Shown here one piece after another: positions 1 through 7,341 of a stretch of DNA of 64,000 bases. Numbering within the stretch: the first letter of the stretch is position 1; each line of letters opens with the position of its first letter. The DNA comes from Teichococcus coralli (GTDB lineage: Bacteria; Pseudomonadota; Alphaproteobacteria; Acetobacterales; Acetobacteraceae), in contig NZ_SNVJ01000012.1 in NCBI RefSeq assembly GCF_009829925.1, positions 62,001 through 126,000 of the forward strand, in the 5' to 3' direction. The position numbers and the translations under genes are program-made. Below the pieces are notes generated by a model. That model saw nothing but the letters and a program-made list of their open reading frames with translations. It ran no database searches and was not told the DNA's origin.

Positions 1-1604
1 TCCCGGTTCAGCAGCTGCCCGGTGTCGGGGTCCTTGAAGTCCTGGTCCTCGATCCAGGCATCGGCGTATTCGAGGTACCGGTCGAACAGGTTCTGCCCGT
101 AGTCGTGGTAGCTCTCCAGGTAAGCCTTCTGGATCTCGTTGCCGATGAACTCGGCGTAGCGCGAGGCCAGCTCGGACTTGATGCTGGTGAGGTAGTTCTG
201 CTCCACCTCGGGCGGGAACTGCTCGCGCCGCACCGCCTGCTCCAGCACGTACATCAGGTGCACCGGGTCGGCCGCGACCTCGTTCGGGTCGTGGTTGAAG
301 GTGGCGGAGAGCACCTTGAAGGCGAAGCGGGTGGAGATGCCGTCCATGCCCTCGTCCACGCCGGCGGCATCCCGGTACTCCTGCATCGACTTCACCTTGG
401 GATCGGTGTCGCGGATGTTCTCCCCGTCATAGACCCGCATCTTGATGAAGGGCCGCGAGTTCGGGTGCGGCTTCAGGCGCGACAGCACGGCGAAGCGGGC
501 CAGCATCTCCAGCGTGTGCGGCGCGCAGGGCGCCTCGGCGAGCGCGGAGGTGCTGATCAGCTTGTCGTAGATCTTGGTTTCCTCCGTCACCCGGAGGCAG
601 TAGGGCACCTTCACCACGCTCACCCGGTCGAGGAAGGCCTCGTTGGTCCGGTTGTTGCGGAAACTCTGCCATTCCGCCTCGTTCGAATGGGCGAGGATGA
701 TGCCCTGGAACGGAATGGCGCCGATGTTCTCGGTGCCCACATAGTTGCCCTCCTGCGTGGCGGTCAGCAGGGGGTGCAGCATCTTGATCGGCGCCTTGAA
801 CATCTCGACGAATTCGAGGATGCCCTGGTTGGCGCGGTTCAGCCCGCCGGAGAAGCCGTAGGCGTCCGGGTCGTTCTGGCTGTAGGTCTCGAGCTGGCGG
901 ATGTCCACCTTGCCGACCAGGGCCGACACGTCCTGGTTGTTGTCGTCGCCCGGCTCGGTCTTGGCGATGGCGATCTGCCGGCGGCGGGAAGGGAAGAGCT
1001 TCACCACGGTGAACTGCTCGAGGTCGCCCTCGAACTCCTCAAGCCGCTTCAGGGCCCAGGGGCTCGCGAGGCCTGTGATGTAGCGGCGGGGAACGCCGTA
1101 CTGCTCCTCCAGCATCGGGGCGAAGCGCTCGGGATCGAACAGGCCGAGCGGGTTCTCGAAAACCGGGCTGACCTGCTTGCCGGCCTTCAGGACGTAGATG
1201 GGCTCCTGCTCCATCAGCGCTTTCAGCCGCTCGCCGAGCGAGGACTTGCCGCCGCCCACGGGGCCGAGCAGGTAGAGGATCTGCTTGCGCTCCTCCAGCC
1301 CCTGCGCCGCGTGGCGGAAGAAGCCCACGATGCGCTCGATCGTGTCCTCCATGCCGTGGAAGTCGGCGAAGGCGGGGTAGGTGCGGATGGTCCGGTTGAG
1401 GAAGATCCGCCCCAGGCGGGCATCCTTGGCGGTGTCGATGGTCTGTGGTTCGCCGATCGCGCGCAGCATCCGTTCGGCGGCCGAGGCGTAGCACCCCGGG
1501 TCCGTCCGGCACTGTTCAAGGAACTGCGCGAGGCTCATCTCGCTCTCGCGCCGCTGATCGCGCATCGCGGTGTGGAGGGAGAAGACGGTATCAAGCTGGG
1601 CCAT
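1..1604 (-). CDS. prkA: PrkA family serine protein kinase (C-terminus cut by window edge)
   Basis: The visible 534 codons begin with ATG at 1604 and run off the left edge; the family is about 640 residues long. The N-terminal AAA-like core carries a Walker A loop (GPVGGGKSSLGERLK), followed by blocks typical of PrkA, such as the stretch around FSGGLNRANQGILEFVEMFK. PrkA is a cytoplasmic serine kinase that in most proteobacteria precedes yeaH (DUF444) and spoVR-like genes in a stress or stationary-phase operon; that continuation would lie left of the window. The reading frame is intact and family assignment is secure. Its cellular targets are not deducible from sequence. Confidence 0.95.
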   Translation of the reverse strand, partial: MAQLDTVFSLHTAMRDQRRESEMSLAQFLEQCRTDPGCYASAAERMLRAIGEPQTIDTAKDARLGRIFLNRTIRTYPAFADFHGMEDTIERIVGFFRHAAQGLEERKQILYLLGPVGGGKSSLGERLKALMEQEPIYVLKAGKQVSPVFENPLGLFDPERFAPMLEEQYGVPRRYITGLASPWALKRLEEFEGDLEQFTVVKLFPSRRRQIAIAKTEPGDDNNQDVSALVGKVDIRQLETYSQNDPDAYGFSGGLNRANQGILEFVEMFKAPIKMLHPLLTATQEGNYVGTENIGAIPFQGIILAHSNEAEWQSFRNNRTNEAFLDRVSVVKVPYCLRVTEETKIYDKLISTSALAEAPCAPHTLEMLARFAVLSRLKPHPNSRPFIKMRVYDGENIRDTDPKVKSMQEYRDAAGVDEGMDGISTRFAFKVLSATFNHDPNEVAADPVHLMYVLEQAVRREQFPPEVEQNYLTSIKSELASRYAEFIGNEIQKAYLESYHDYGQNLFDRYLEYADAWIEDQDFKDPDTGQLLNR

Positions 1605-1908
1605 TCGCGCTCCTGGCTTGCTTCTCAAGGGCAGGGCGGAACTCTTGCCGGCGGCAACGTCACGGCCTGCCTGGATCAGTTTCCGCTTTCACGCGCGCAA
1701 AAGTCACGCGAATCATTCGGCTGTTACTCAAAAAAATTATTGGAGATGCCATTGAAAATCCGCGCGGCACCGAGCGGAGAAACAGCGTCGCCAAGCTGTC
1801 CGCCGGGCCGCTCCGGGCGCTGCAAACAAGGGCGCTGGCAGCGTCGTGCCGCTCCCCCCGGCGGCATGTTCGCCGCGTCCTCACGGCACCGAGTCGTCGC
1901 CCACCGTT
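1605..1908. other. prkA upstream region, no gene seen
   Basis: About 300 bp separate prkA from the P1B-ATPase remnant. A clearly AT-rich stretch near 1720-1760 (including TCAAAAAAATTATTGGAG) stands out against the GC-rich surroundings and is the likely site of the prkA promoter. I see no convincing -35/-10 pair or sigma-54 element, and the open frames here have no recognisable protein features. Confidence 0.4.
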
Positions 1909-2223
1909 TCAGGCCGTCGGCGGCCGCCACGGCAGCCGCCGCCGCGCGCTCACCGTTGCCCGCACCATCGCGCCCGTGCCGGCCATGACGGCCGCCCGCA
2001 CCGGCGTCGTGGCCGGGAAAACCAGCTTCAGCCCGACCGCCGGCGCCAGGTTCCGCCGCATCTTGGCCAGGGTGGAGCGGGAAGGGCCAACCCCCGCGTG
2101 GCCGTCCACGCAGACGCGGCAATCCATGCCGATGACCCGCTCGGCTGCCGGGCTGCCGGGCTGCCGGGCTGCGCGCTCGCTGCTCGCCGTCGCCTGGCTT
2201 CGCATCGCCGCGGTTTCAGCCAT
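1909..2223 (-). pseudogene. Remnant of a P1B-type (Zn/Cd/Pb) metal-exporting ATPase
   Basis: This 104-codon frame fuses the two ends of a heavy-metal P-type ATPase. Residues around 30-36 read VIGMDCRVC, the GMxCxxC metal-binding motif of the N-terminal HMA domain. Directly after it comes SRSTLAKMRRNLAPAVGLK, then a stretch containing AVMAGTGAMVRATVSARRR. These match the last transmembrane segment of ZntA/CadA proteins (family pattern roughly SRxTLxxIxQNxAxALGLK ... ADTGAxxLVxxNALR). The actuator, the DKTGT phosphorylation site and the CPC channel are absent, so it cannot transport. The ATG at 2223 has a good GGAGG Shine-Dalgarno and lies beside a MerR-type operator shared with the divergent regulator. 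Probably a large internal deletion followed by drift. Assignment is by eye from motif order. Confidence 0.65.
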
Positions 2224-2228
2224 GGAAA

Positions 2229-2245
2229 CCTCCAGTCACTGGAGA
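2229..2245. promoter_or_regulatory. MerR-type metal operator between regulator and ATPase remnant
   Basis: The dyad CTCCAGTCACTGGAG is a near-perfect inverted repeat of the kind bound by ZntR/CadR/PbrR regulators between an over-spaced -35 and -10. It lies immediately upstream of the ATPase remnant and about 40-50 bp upstream of the MerR gene. The flanking -35 and -10 hexamers match consensus poorly in both directions, which may reflect decay. Confidence 0.7.
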
Positions 2246-2285
2246 TCTGAGGAGGAAATGCCTAGATTGGGTCGAAAGGCAGGAC

Positions 2286-2753
2286 ATGGAGAAGCAGATG
2301 GAGCACTCCGCGACCGCTGCGCGCCACCCCATCGGCGAGCTGGCGCGGCGCACCGGCGTCAAGGCCACGACCATCCGCTGGTATGAGCAGGAGGGCCTGT
2401 TGCCGCCACCGACGCGCAGCGAGGGCGGCCACCGGCTCTACACCGACGACCACTTGCAGCGGCTGGGCTTCATCCGCCACGCGCGCGAGCTGGGCTTCGC
2501 CATGCCGGCCATTCGCAGGCTGCTGGGGCTGGCCGGGCGCCCGCGCGAGGACTGCGCCACCGCGCATGCGCTGGCAAAGGCACAGATCGCCGAGATCGAC
2601 TCCCGCCTGCGCCGGCTGGAAGCGTTGCGGGCGGAGCTGGCCGGGATGGCCGAGGCCTGCGCGGGCGGCGCGGCGCAGGACTGCCGCATCCTCGAAACCC
2701 TGGCGGATTTCGAGCACGGGCACTGCCAGCACCACGAGCGGGAAGTGGGGTGA
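2286..2753 (+). CDS. MerR family heavy-metal-responsive regulator (ZntR/CadR/PbrR-like)
   Basis: The N-terminal winged helix shows the family signature IGELARRTGVKATTIRWYE, followed by EGLLPPPTRSEGGHRLY. A long dimerisation helix comes next, then a metal loop with cysteines at REDCATAH and ACAGGAAQDCRIL, spaced as in the Zn/Cd/Pb group, and a C-terminal HGHCQHH. Such proteins distort an over-spaced promoter to activate a metal exporter when Zn, Cd or Pb accumulates. Here the divergent exporter is only a remnant, so the regulator may act elsewhere or be obsolete. A second in-frame ATG at 2298 has the better Shine-Dalgarno (GGAG six bases upstream) and may be the true start. Confidence 0.9.
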   Translation: MEKQMEHSATAARHPIGELARRTGVKATTIRWYEQEGLLPPPTRSEGGHRLYTDDHLQRLGFIRHARELGFAMPAIRRLLGLAGRPREDCATAHALAKAQIAEIDSRLRRLEALRAELAGMAEACAGGAAQDCRILETLADFEHGHCQHHEREVG

Positions 2754-2763
2754 GACCTGAGAG

Positions 2764-2884
2764 CCCGTTTGAGAATGGGGCGGCGGAGGGCTGGCGAGGG
2801 ATTTCTCGTGCCGGGCAGGAAGATCCTGCCGCCCCCGGCGCGGAAAAGATCCGTCAGACCGACCCGCAGCCATTCTCAAACGGG
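2764..2884. repeat. 121-bp element bounded by 15-bp perfect inverted repeats
   Basis: CCCGTTTGAGAATGG at 2764-2778 recurs as its exact reverse complement at 2870-2884, about 90 bp away. The element lies between the convergent merR and hydroxylase genes. No target-site duplication is visible, and the interior codes for nothing recognisable. It could be a small MITE-like element or a long-range hairpin acting at the gene ends. Confidence 0.6.
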
Positions 2885-2925
2885 CGCCAGGGTGGGGGGA
2901 AGAATTTCTCCCGCTTCCTCCCCCC

Positions 2926-3678
2926 TCAGCGGGGCCGGTTCCGCAGTTGCTCGGCCTCGGCGTAGAACTTCTTTTCCCAGGCCTTGTGATTGTCCAGCCC
3001 CTCGCGGATGAAGGGCGTGAAGACGGCCAGGTTCAGCAGCAGCCAGTTCACCAGCCGCGCCGGGAAGCGCAGCGGCTTCACGAAGTCCACGAACAGCACC
3101 ACGCGGGTCTTGTCCGTGTGGTTCCAGGCCTCGTGCTCGTAGGCATCGTCGAAGACCAGCGCCTTGCCTTCCTCCCAGTGGCAGAGGGTCTGGTCCACGC
3201 GAATGCCGAGCTTGTCGCGCGGCTCCGGCACGATCAGGCCGAGATGCAGCCGCAGCACGCCGTTGTAGGGGCCGCGATGCGCCGGCAGGTGCTTGCCCGG
3301 CTCGAAGATCGAGAACATCGCCGTCTTCAGGCCGGGGATCTGCCGGACGATGCGCCAGGTCTCCGGGCACTGGCGGATGTTCTGCTCCGAGGAGAGGCCG
3401 TAGCCGGTCAGGAAGAAGGTCTTCCAGTGCTTGTCCTTGCTGATCGTCTGCACGTCGGTGGAGATGTCGTGGAAGCTCGGCAGCTCCTCCTGGCGCAGCA
3501 GCACCTTGTTCAGCTCGGCGCGGATCAGCGGCCATTCGCGCTCGATCGCCGCCACCCAGGGAAAGGTGGCGTTGTCGTGGACCGGCGGGTTGCCGACCCT
3601 GGAGTGCTTCAGGTTCAGCCGCTCGGCCATGGCGACGACCGACATGAAGAAGCGGGTGGTCAGGCTGGGCCGGGCCAT
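2926..3678 (-). CDS. Aspartyl/asparaginyl beta-hydroxylase-like Fe(II)/2-oxoglutarate dioxygenase
   Basis: The product belongs to the AspH/LpxO family of double-stranded beta-helix dioxygenases. The iron site is seen as HRGPYNGVLRLHLGL (first His) and the distal His in YEHEAWNHTDKTR, followed by VVLFVDFVKPLR, the family's typical final strand. Relatives hydroxylate Asp/Asn side chains or the lipid A acyl chain; the substrate here cannot be told. A hydrophobic segment near the C-terminus (LVNWLLLNLAVFTPFI) suggests membrane association, as in LpxO. I chose the ATG at 3678; the frame stays open to a TTG at 3753. It is a single gene convergent with merR. Confidence 0.85.
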   Translation of the reverse strand: MARPSLTTRFFMSVVAMAERLNLKHSRVGNPPVHDNATFPWVAAIEREWPLIRAELNKVLLRQEELPSFHDISTDVQTISKDKHWKTFFLTGYGLSSEQNIRQCPETWRIVRQIPGLKTAMFSIFEPGKHLPAHRGPYNGVLRLHLGLIVPEPRDKLGIRVDQTLCHWEEGKALVFDDAYEHEAWNHTDKTRVVLFVDFVKPLRFPARLVNWLLLNLAVFTPFIREGLDNHKAWEKKFYAEAEQLRNRPR

Positions 3679-4005
3679 CGGCGCGATGTCGGCCGTGCCG
3701 AAAGTCTGCCGCGGCTCGTCCGGCCTTCCGGGTTGCGTGGCTCCGTGATGCAAGGCGTGGTCTCCCTGAACGGGGTCATGGTGCGCTCTCTCCTGGGTGC
3801 GGGGCGCCGGCGGGTCAACCCGGCCGCCGTCGGAGAGGGCGGGTGATGCTGCAGGCGGCCACCCGCGCGCATCACGTTGTTGGGCGTGGCCGTTGGGCGT
3901 GGCCGTGCGCGCCGGCCCGGCGGCGCCCGCGCGACAGCGTCCGCCATGATGCGAACAATTCGCAATATCTTCAAGGGGCGGCGGCGTGGAGCCGGCTTCG
4001 CCGGG

Positions 4006-4659
4006 TCAGGCCGTCTCCAGCGGCAGGCCGGCGGCCCGGCCGGAGGCCGGCACGGGCGTGGCGTCGCGAAGCCGTGCATTCTCCAGGTGCCAGACCGCGC
4101 CGCCCAGTCGCCGCAGCAGGGCGGCATTGTGGCTGATCGCCAGGATACCGAGCCCCCGGTCCGCAACATGATCCAGCAGGCGATGCCAGAGGCCCGCCTG
4201 GGCCAGCGGGTCCAGCATGGCGGAAATCTCGTCCGCGATCAGGTACCGCAGGCCCGGCGCCATGCTGCGCAGGATCACCACCCGCTGCAGCTCCCCGCCG
4301 GAAAGCTCGTGCGGGTAGCGGCGCAGCCAGGCGTCCCGGATGCCGAAGGCGCGCCGCGCCGCCGCGCCGGGCGTATGGGCCTCCTCCAGGATGCGGCCGA
4401 CCCGCCAGCGCGGGTTCACCGCCAGCTCGGCCGTCTGCGGCAGGAGCTGAACCGGGCAGAAGCCGTGCGCGGGCAGCGGCGCGCCGTCCAGCCGGACCGT
4501 GCCGTGCTCCGGCGACAAATGGCCGGCGAGCAGGCGCCCGAGCGTCGTCTTGCCGGCGCCGGAGGGACCGGCCAGCCCCACCACCTGCCCTGGCGCGAGG
4601 GTCAGGGAAACCCCGGCGAGCAGGCCCCTGGCATGGTGCAGGTCCCGGGCCGTCAGCAT
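4006..4659 (-). CDS. nikE: Nickel ABC transporter ATP-binding protein NikE
   Basis: The second ATPase of the nickel importer, 217 residues. Walker A is GPSGAGKTTLGRLL, the signature is LSGGELQRVVILRS, and Walker B is YLIADEISAMLD. It is shorter than typical NikE/OppF proteins (about 260) because it ends soon after the H-loop (ISHNAALLRRLG) and lacks the C-terminal oligopeptide-binding extension. Its ATG overlaps the end of nikD by 7 bp, so the two are translationally coupled. It would pair with NikD at the cytoplasmic face to power import through NikBC. Confidence 0.88.
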   Translation of the reverse strand: MLTARDLHHARGLLAGVSLTLAPGQVVGLAGPSGAGKTTLGRLLAGHLSPEHGTVRLDGAPLPAHGFCPVQLLPQTAELAVNPRWRVGRILEEAHTPGAAARRAFGIRDAWLRRYPHELSGGELQRVVILRSMAPGLRYLIADEISAMLDPLAQAGLWHRLLDHVADRGLGILAISHNAALLRRLGGAVWHLENARLRDATPVPASGRAAGLPLETA

Positions 4660-5447
4660 GGGCTGGCCTCCGCCGGGTGGAACCCGGACTCCGGCAGCGC
4701 CTGCCACAGCGCCCGCGCGTAGGAGGAGGCGAGCGCCTCGCCGCGCCCGCGGAAGGCGGTGGCGGGCGCGGTCTCCTGCAGGGCGCCGTCGCGCAGGATG
4801 GCGACGCGGTCGGCCTGCGGCAGCACCGCCGAAAGGTCGTGCGAGATCACCAGCACGCCGCGCCCGGCATCGGCCAGGGCGCGCAGGTGGCCGAGCACAC
4901 GCGCGGCATTCTCCGGGTCGAGCCCGTTGGTCGGCTCGTCGGCGACCAGCAGATCGGCCTGGCCCAGCGTGGCGATGGCCAGCATCGCCCGGCGCGCCAT
5001 GCCGCCGGAAAGCTGGTGCGGGAAGCGCCGCGAGGCCGCCGCGCCGAGGTTGAAGCGGGCCAGCGCCGCCGTCGCGGCGGGTTGGCGCAATGCGGCGGGA
5101 AGCCCCGCCCGGCCGGCCGCCCATTCCACCTGCCGCCCCGCGCGCACCAGCGGGTCCAGCCAGGCGATGGACTGCGGCACCAGCGCGATGCGACGGCCGC
5201 GCAGCATGGCCGGGTCCAGCGGCGCGCCCTGGAACCGCATCGCGCCCGCAAGCACCGCGTTGGCCGGCAGCAGGCCAAGGACCGCCTGGGCCAGCAGGCT
5301 CTTGCCCGCGCCGGAGGCGCCGATCACCGCCAGCACCTCGCCGGCGCGGACATCGAGCGAGACGCCGCGCAGCGCCGGAACGACCTCCCGCCGCCACAGG
5401 CCGGCCGGGCGCCGGAAGCCGATGGAAAGCCGCGAGAGTTCCAGCAT
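4653..5447 (-). CDS. nikD: Nickel ABC transporter ATP-binding protein NikD
   Basis: A 264-residue ABC ATPase of the dipeptide/nickel family. Walker A is IGASGAGKSLLAQAVL, the signature is LSGGMARRAMLAIA and Walker B is LLVADEPTNGLDP, with switch His in VLVISHDLSAV. It lies a few bases downstream of nikC and overlaps nikE, so all five nik genes read as one operon. Family membership alone would leave peptide or nickel open; the adjacent NikR and its operator decide for nickel. Confidence 0.9.
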   Translation of the reverse strand: MLELSRLSIGFRRPAGLWRREVVPALRGVSLDVRAGEVLAVIGASGAGKSLLAQAVLGLLPANAVLAGAMRFQGAPLDPAMLRGRRIALVPQSIAWLDPLVRAGRQVEWAAGRAGLPAALRQPAATAALARFNLGAAASRRFPHQLSGGMARRAMLAIATLGQADLLVADEPTNGLDPENAARVLGHLRALADAGRGVLVISHDLSAVLPQADRVAILRDGALQETAPATAFRGRGEALASSYARALWQALPESGFHPAEASPC

Positions 5448-5453
5448 CGCCGG

Positions 5454-6266
5454 TCAGGCCTCCGCCGCGCGGGGCGAGAGCCAGGCGCGCAGGCCCTGGG
5501 CGAGGCCGTCGAGGCAGAGCACCGCCACCAGCAGCAGCGCGCCGGGCAGCACGCCGAGCCACCACCAGCCGGCGCTGAGCGAGCCCAGCGACTCGGCCAG
5601 CAGGCCGCCGATCGAGGGCCGCGCCGGGGCGATGCCGAAGCCGACAAAGGTCAGCGCCGCCTCGTGCAGGATGGCGTGCGGCAGCATCAGCAGGAAGCCC
5701 ACCGCGAGTTGCGGCAGGGCGTGCGGCAGCAGGTGGCGGCGCAGGATGAACCAGCGGCCCCGCCCGAAGCGGCGCGCGTGGCGCACGTAGTCGGCCGCCA
5801 GAACGGCGCGGAACTCGGCGCGCAGGATGCGCGTCAGCACCGGCCAGTGGGTGAGGGCGACCGCCGCCACCACCGCCCCGACCCCGCCGCCCAGCGCGAA
5901 GGCCACCAGGATCATCAGCACCAGATGCGGCAGGCCGATGCAGGTTTCCACCGCCAGCCCCACCGCGGCGTCGGCGGCGCGGCCGAGCATGGCGAGCCCG
6001 GCCAGCAGCAGGGCGATCAGCGTGCTGGCGGCGGCGGCGAGCAGGCCGACGAGAAGGCTGGTTTCCAGCCCGCGCAGGCTGCGCGCCAGCAGGTCGCGGC
6101 CGAGCGCGTCGGTGCCGAAGGGATGGCCGGGGCCGGGCGGCAGCGCGGCGAGGCCGAAGCGCGGGCGCAGCAGGGCGGCGTCCATCCCGTGCCCGGCCAG
6201 CAGCGCGCCGCCCAGCAGCGCCGCCGCCGCCGTGCCGGCCAGGACCAGGCGCCCGCGCGCGTTCAT
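5454..6266 (-). CDS. nikC: Nickel ABC transporter permease NikC
   Basis: A 270-residue inner-membrane permease of the OppC/NikC type, with about six hydrophobic helices. The N-terminal OppC motif HPFGTDALGRDLLAR is present, and the EAA coupling loop includes the stretch from AADYVRHARRFGRGRW to RHLLPHALPQL. With NikB it forms the translocation channel. It begins at ATG 6266, some 54 bp after the nikB stop. Confidence 0.9.
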   Translation of the reverse strand: MNARGRLVLAGTAAAALLGGALLAGHGMDAALLRPRFGLAALPPGPGHPFGTDALGRDLLARSLRGLETSLLVGLLAAAASTLIALLLAGLAMLGRAADAAVGLAVETCIGLPHLVLMILVAFALGGGVGAVVAAVALTHWPVLTRILRAEFRAVLAADYVRHARRFGRGRWFILRRHLLPHALPQLAVGFLLMLPHAILHEAALTFVGFGIAPARPSIGGLLAESLGSLSAGWWWLGVLPGALLLVAVLCLDGLAQGLRAWLSPRAAEA

Positions 6267-6320
6267 GCGCGCCGGCCTGCAGCACCCGCGGTCACGCGTG
6301 CCGTCCTGACGCGCGCGGGG

Positions 6321-7331
6321 TCACGCCTGCCCCCGCTGGCGGGGATCCACTGCCTCGGCCAGCAGGTCGGCGACCAGGTTGCCGCAGCCGACCAGGAGCG
6401 CGGTGGCGAGCGCGATGCCGAGCAGCAGCGGCACGTCGGCGCGCAGCCCCGCCTCGATGGCGGCACGGCCGAGGCCGGGCCAGGCGAAGACCTGCTCGGC
6501 CACCACCGAGCCGCCGAACAGCTCGCCCATGCCGGCGAAGAGGATGGCCAGTGCCGGCAGCGCGGCGTGGCGGGCGGCGTGGCGCAGCGCCACCTCGGCG
6601 CGGCGCGCGCCCTGGGCGAAGGCATAGAGGGCGAAGTCGGCGCGCATCGCCTCGGCGACCTTGGCGCGGGTGTGCAGCGCCATGGGACCGACCCCGAGCA
6701 CCGAAAGCGCCGCCACCGGCAGCGTCAGATGCGCCAGCCGCTGGCCAAGCGAGACCTGCTCGGGCAGCAGGCCGGGCGGCGCGGCGCAGCAGGCCGGCGC
6801 CCAGCCCAGCCAGACGGCGAAGACGATCAGCAGCAGCATGGCCAGCCAGAAGCCGGGCAGGGCGGCCAGCAGATAGGCGTAGAGCCGGATGGCGCGGTCC
6901 GGCCAGCCGCCCTCGCGCGCCCCGGCGGCGAGGCCGAGGCCGAAGCCGAGCGCGCCGCCCAGCAGCCAGGCCGGCAGCATCAGCGTCAGCGAGGCGGCGA
7001 AGCGCTCGCCGATCACCTGCGCGACCGGCGCGGCGTAGATGCTGCTCTCCCCGAGGTCGCCACGCAGCGCCTGGCCAAGCCAGCGGAGGAACTGCGCCGG
7101 CGCCGGCTGGTCGAAGCCCCAGTGCGCGGCGATGGCGGCGCGCTGCGCCGGCCCGACCGTGGCGGCGGCCGGGCCGAGGAAGGCCTCCACCGGGTCCACC
7201 GGCGCGGCGCGCGCCAGGGCGAAGGCCAGGGCGGCGACGCTGAGCAGCAGCAGCGCCAGCCGCAGCAGCCGGCGCAGCAGGAAGGCGAGGAGCGGGGGGA
7301 GGGCCGGGCGGGCGGCGCCTGCCACGTTCAT
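6321..7331 (-). CDS. nikB: Nickel ABC transporter permease NikB
   Basis: A 336-residue permease of the OppB/NikB family. It opens with an Arg-rich segment and a first transmembrane helix (LLRRLLRLALLLLS), then a periplasmic loop and five more helices. The coupling helix lies around AEMRADFALYAFAQGARR. I chose ATG 7331 because it is 10 bp after the nikA stop and gives the usual length; the frame stays open further upstream inside nikA. It partners NikC. Confidence 0.9.
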   Translation of the reverse strand: MNVAGAARPALPPLLAFLLRRLLRLALLLLSVAALAFALARAAPVDPVEAFLGPAAATVGPAQRAAIAAHWGFDQPAPAQFLRWLGQALRGDLGESSIYAAPVAQVIGERFAASLTLMLPAWLLGGALGFGLGLAAGAREGGWPDRAIRLYAYLLAALPGFWLAMLLLIVFAVWLGWAPACCAAPPGLLPEQVSLGQRLAHLTLPVAALSVLGVGPMALHTRAKVAEAMRADFALYAFAQGARRAEVALRHAARHAALPALAILFAGMGELFGGSVVAEQVFAWPGLGRAAIEAGLRADVPLLLGIALATALLVGCGNLVADLLAEAVDPRQRGQA

Positions 7332-7341
7332 GCAGGCGCGC

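Noticed and set aside
2258..2386. ATG at 2258 with a strong GAGGAGG ribosome site.
   Set aside because: It opens an out-of-frame 43-codon frame overlapping the MerR gene with no recognisable content; it might be a leader peptide but nothing supports that.
3877..3906. Direct repeat GTTGGGCGTGGCC in the gap between nikE and the hydroxylase gene.
   Set aside because: Two adjacent copies of 13 bp only, no symmetry or promoter context; judged chance slippage.
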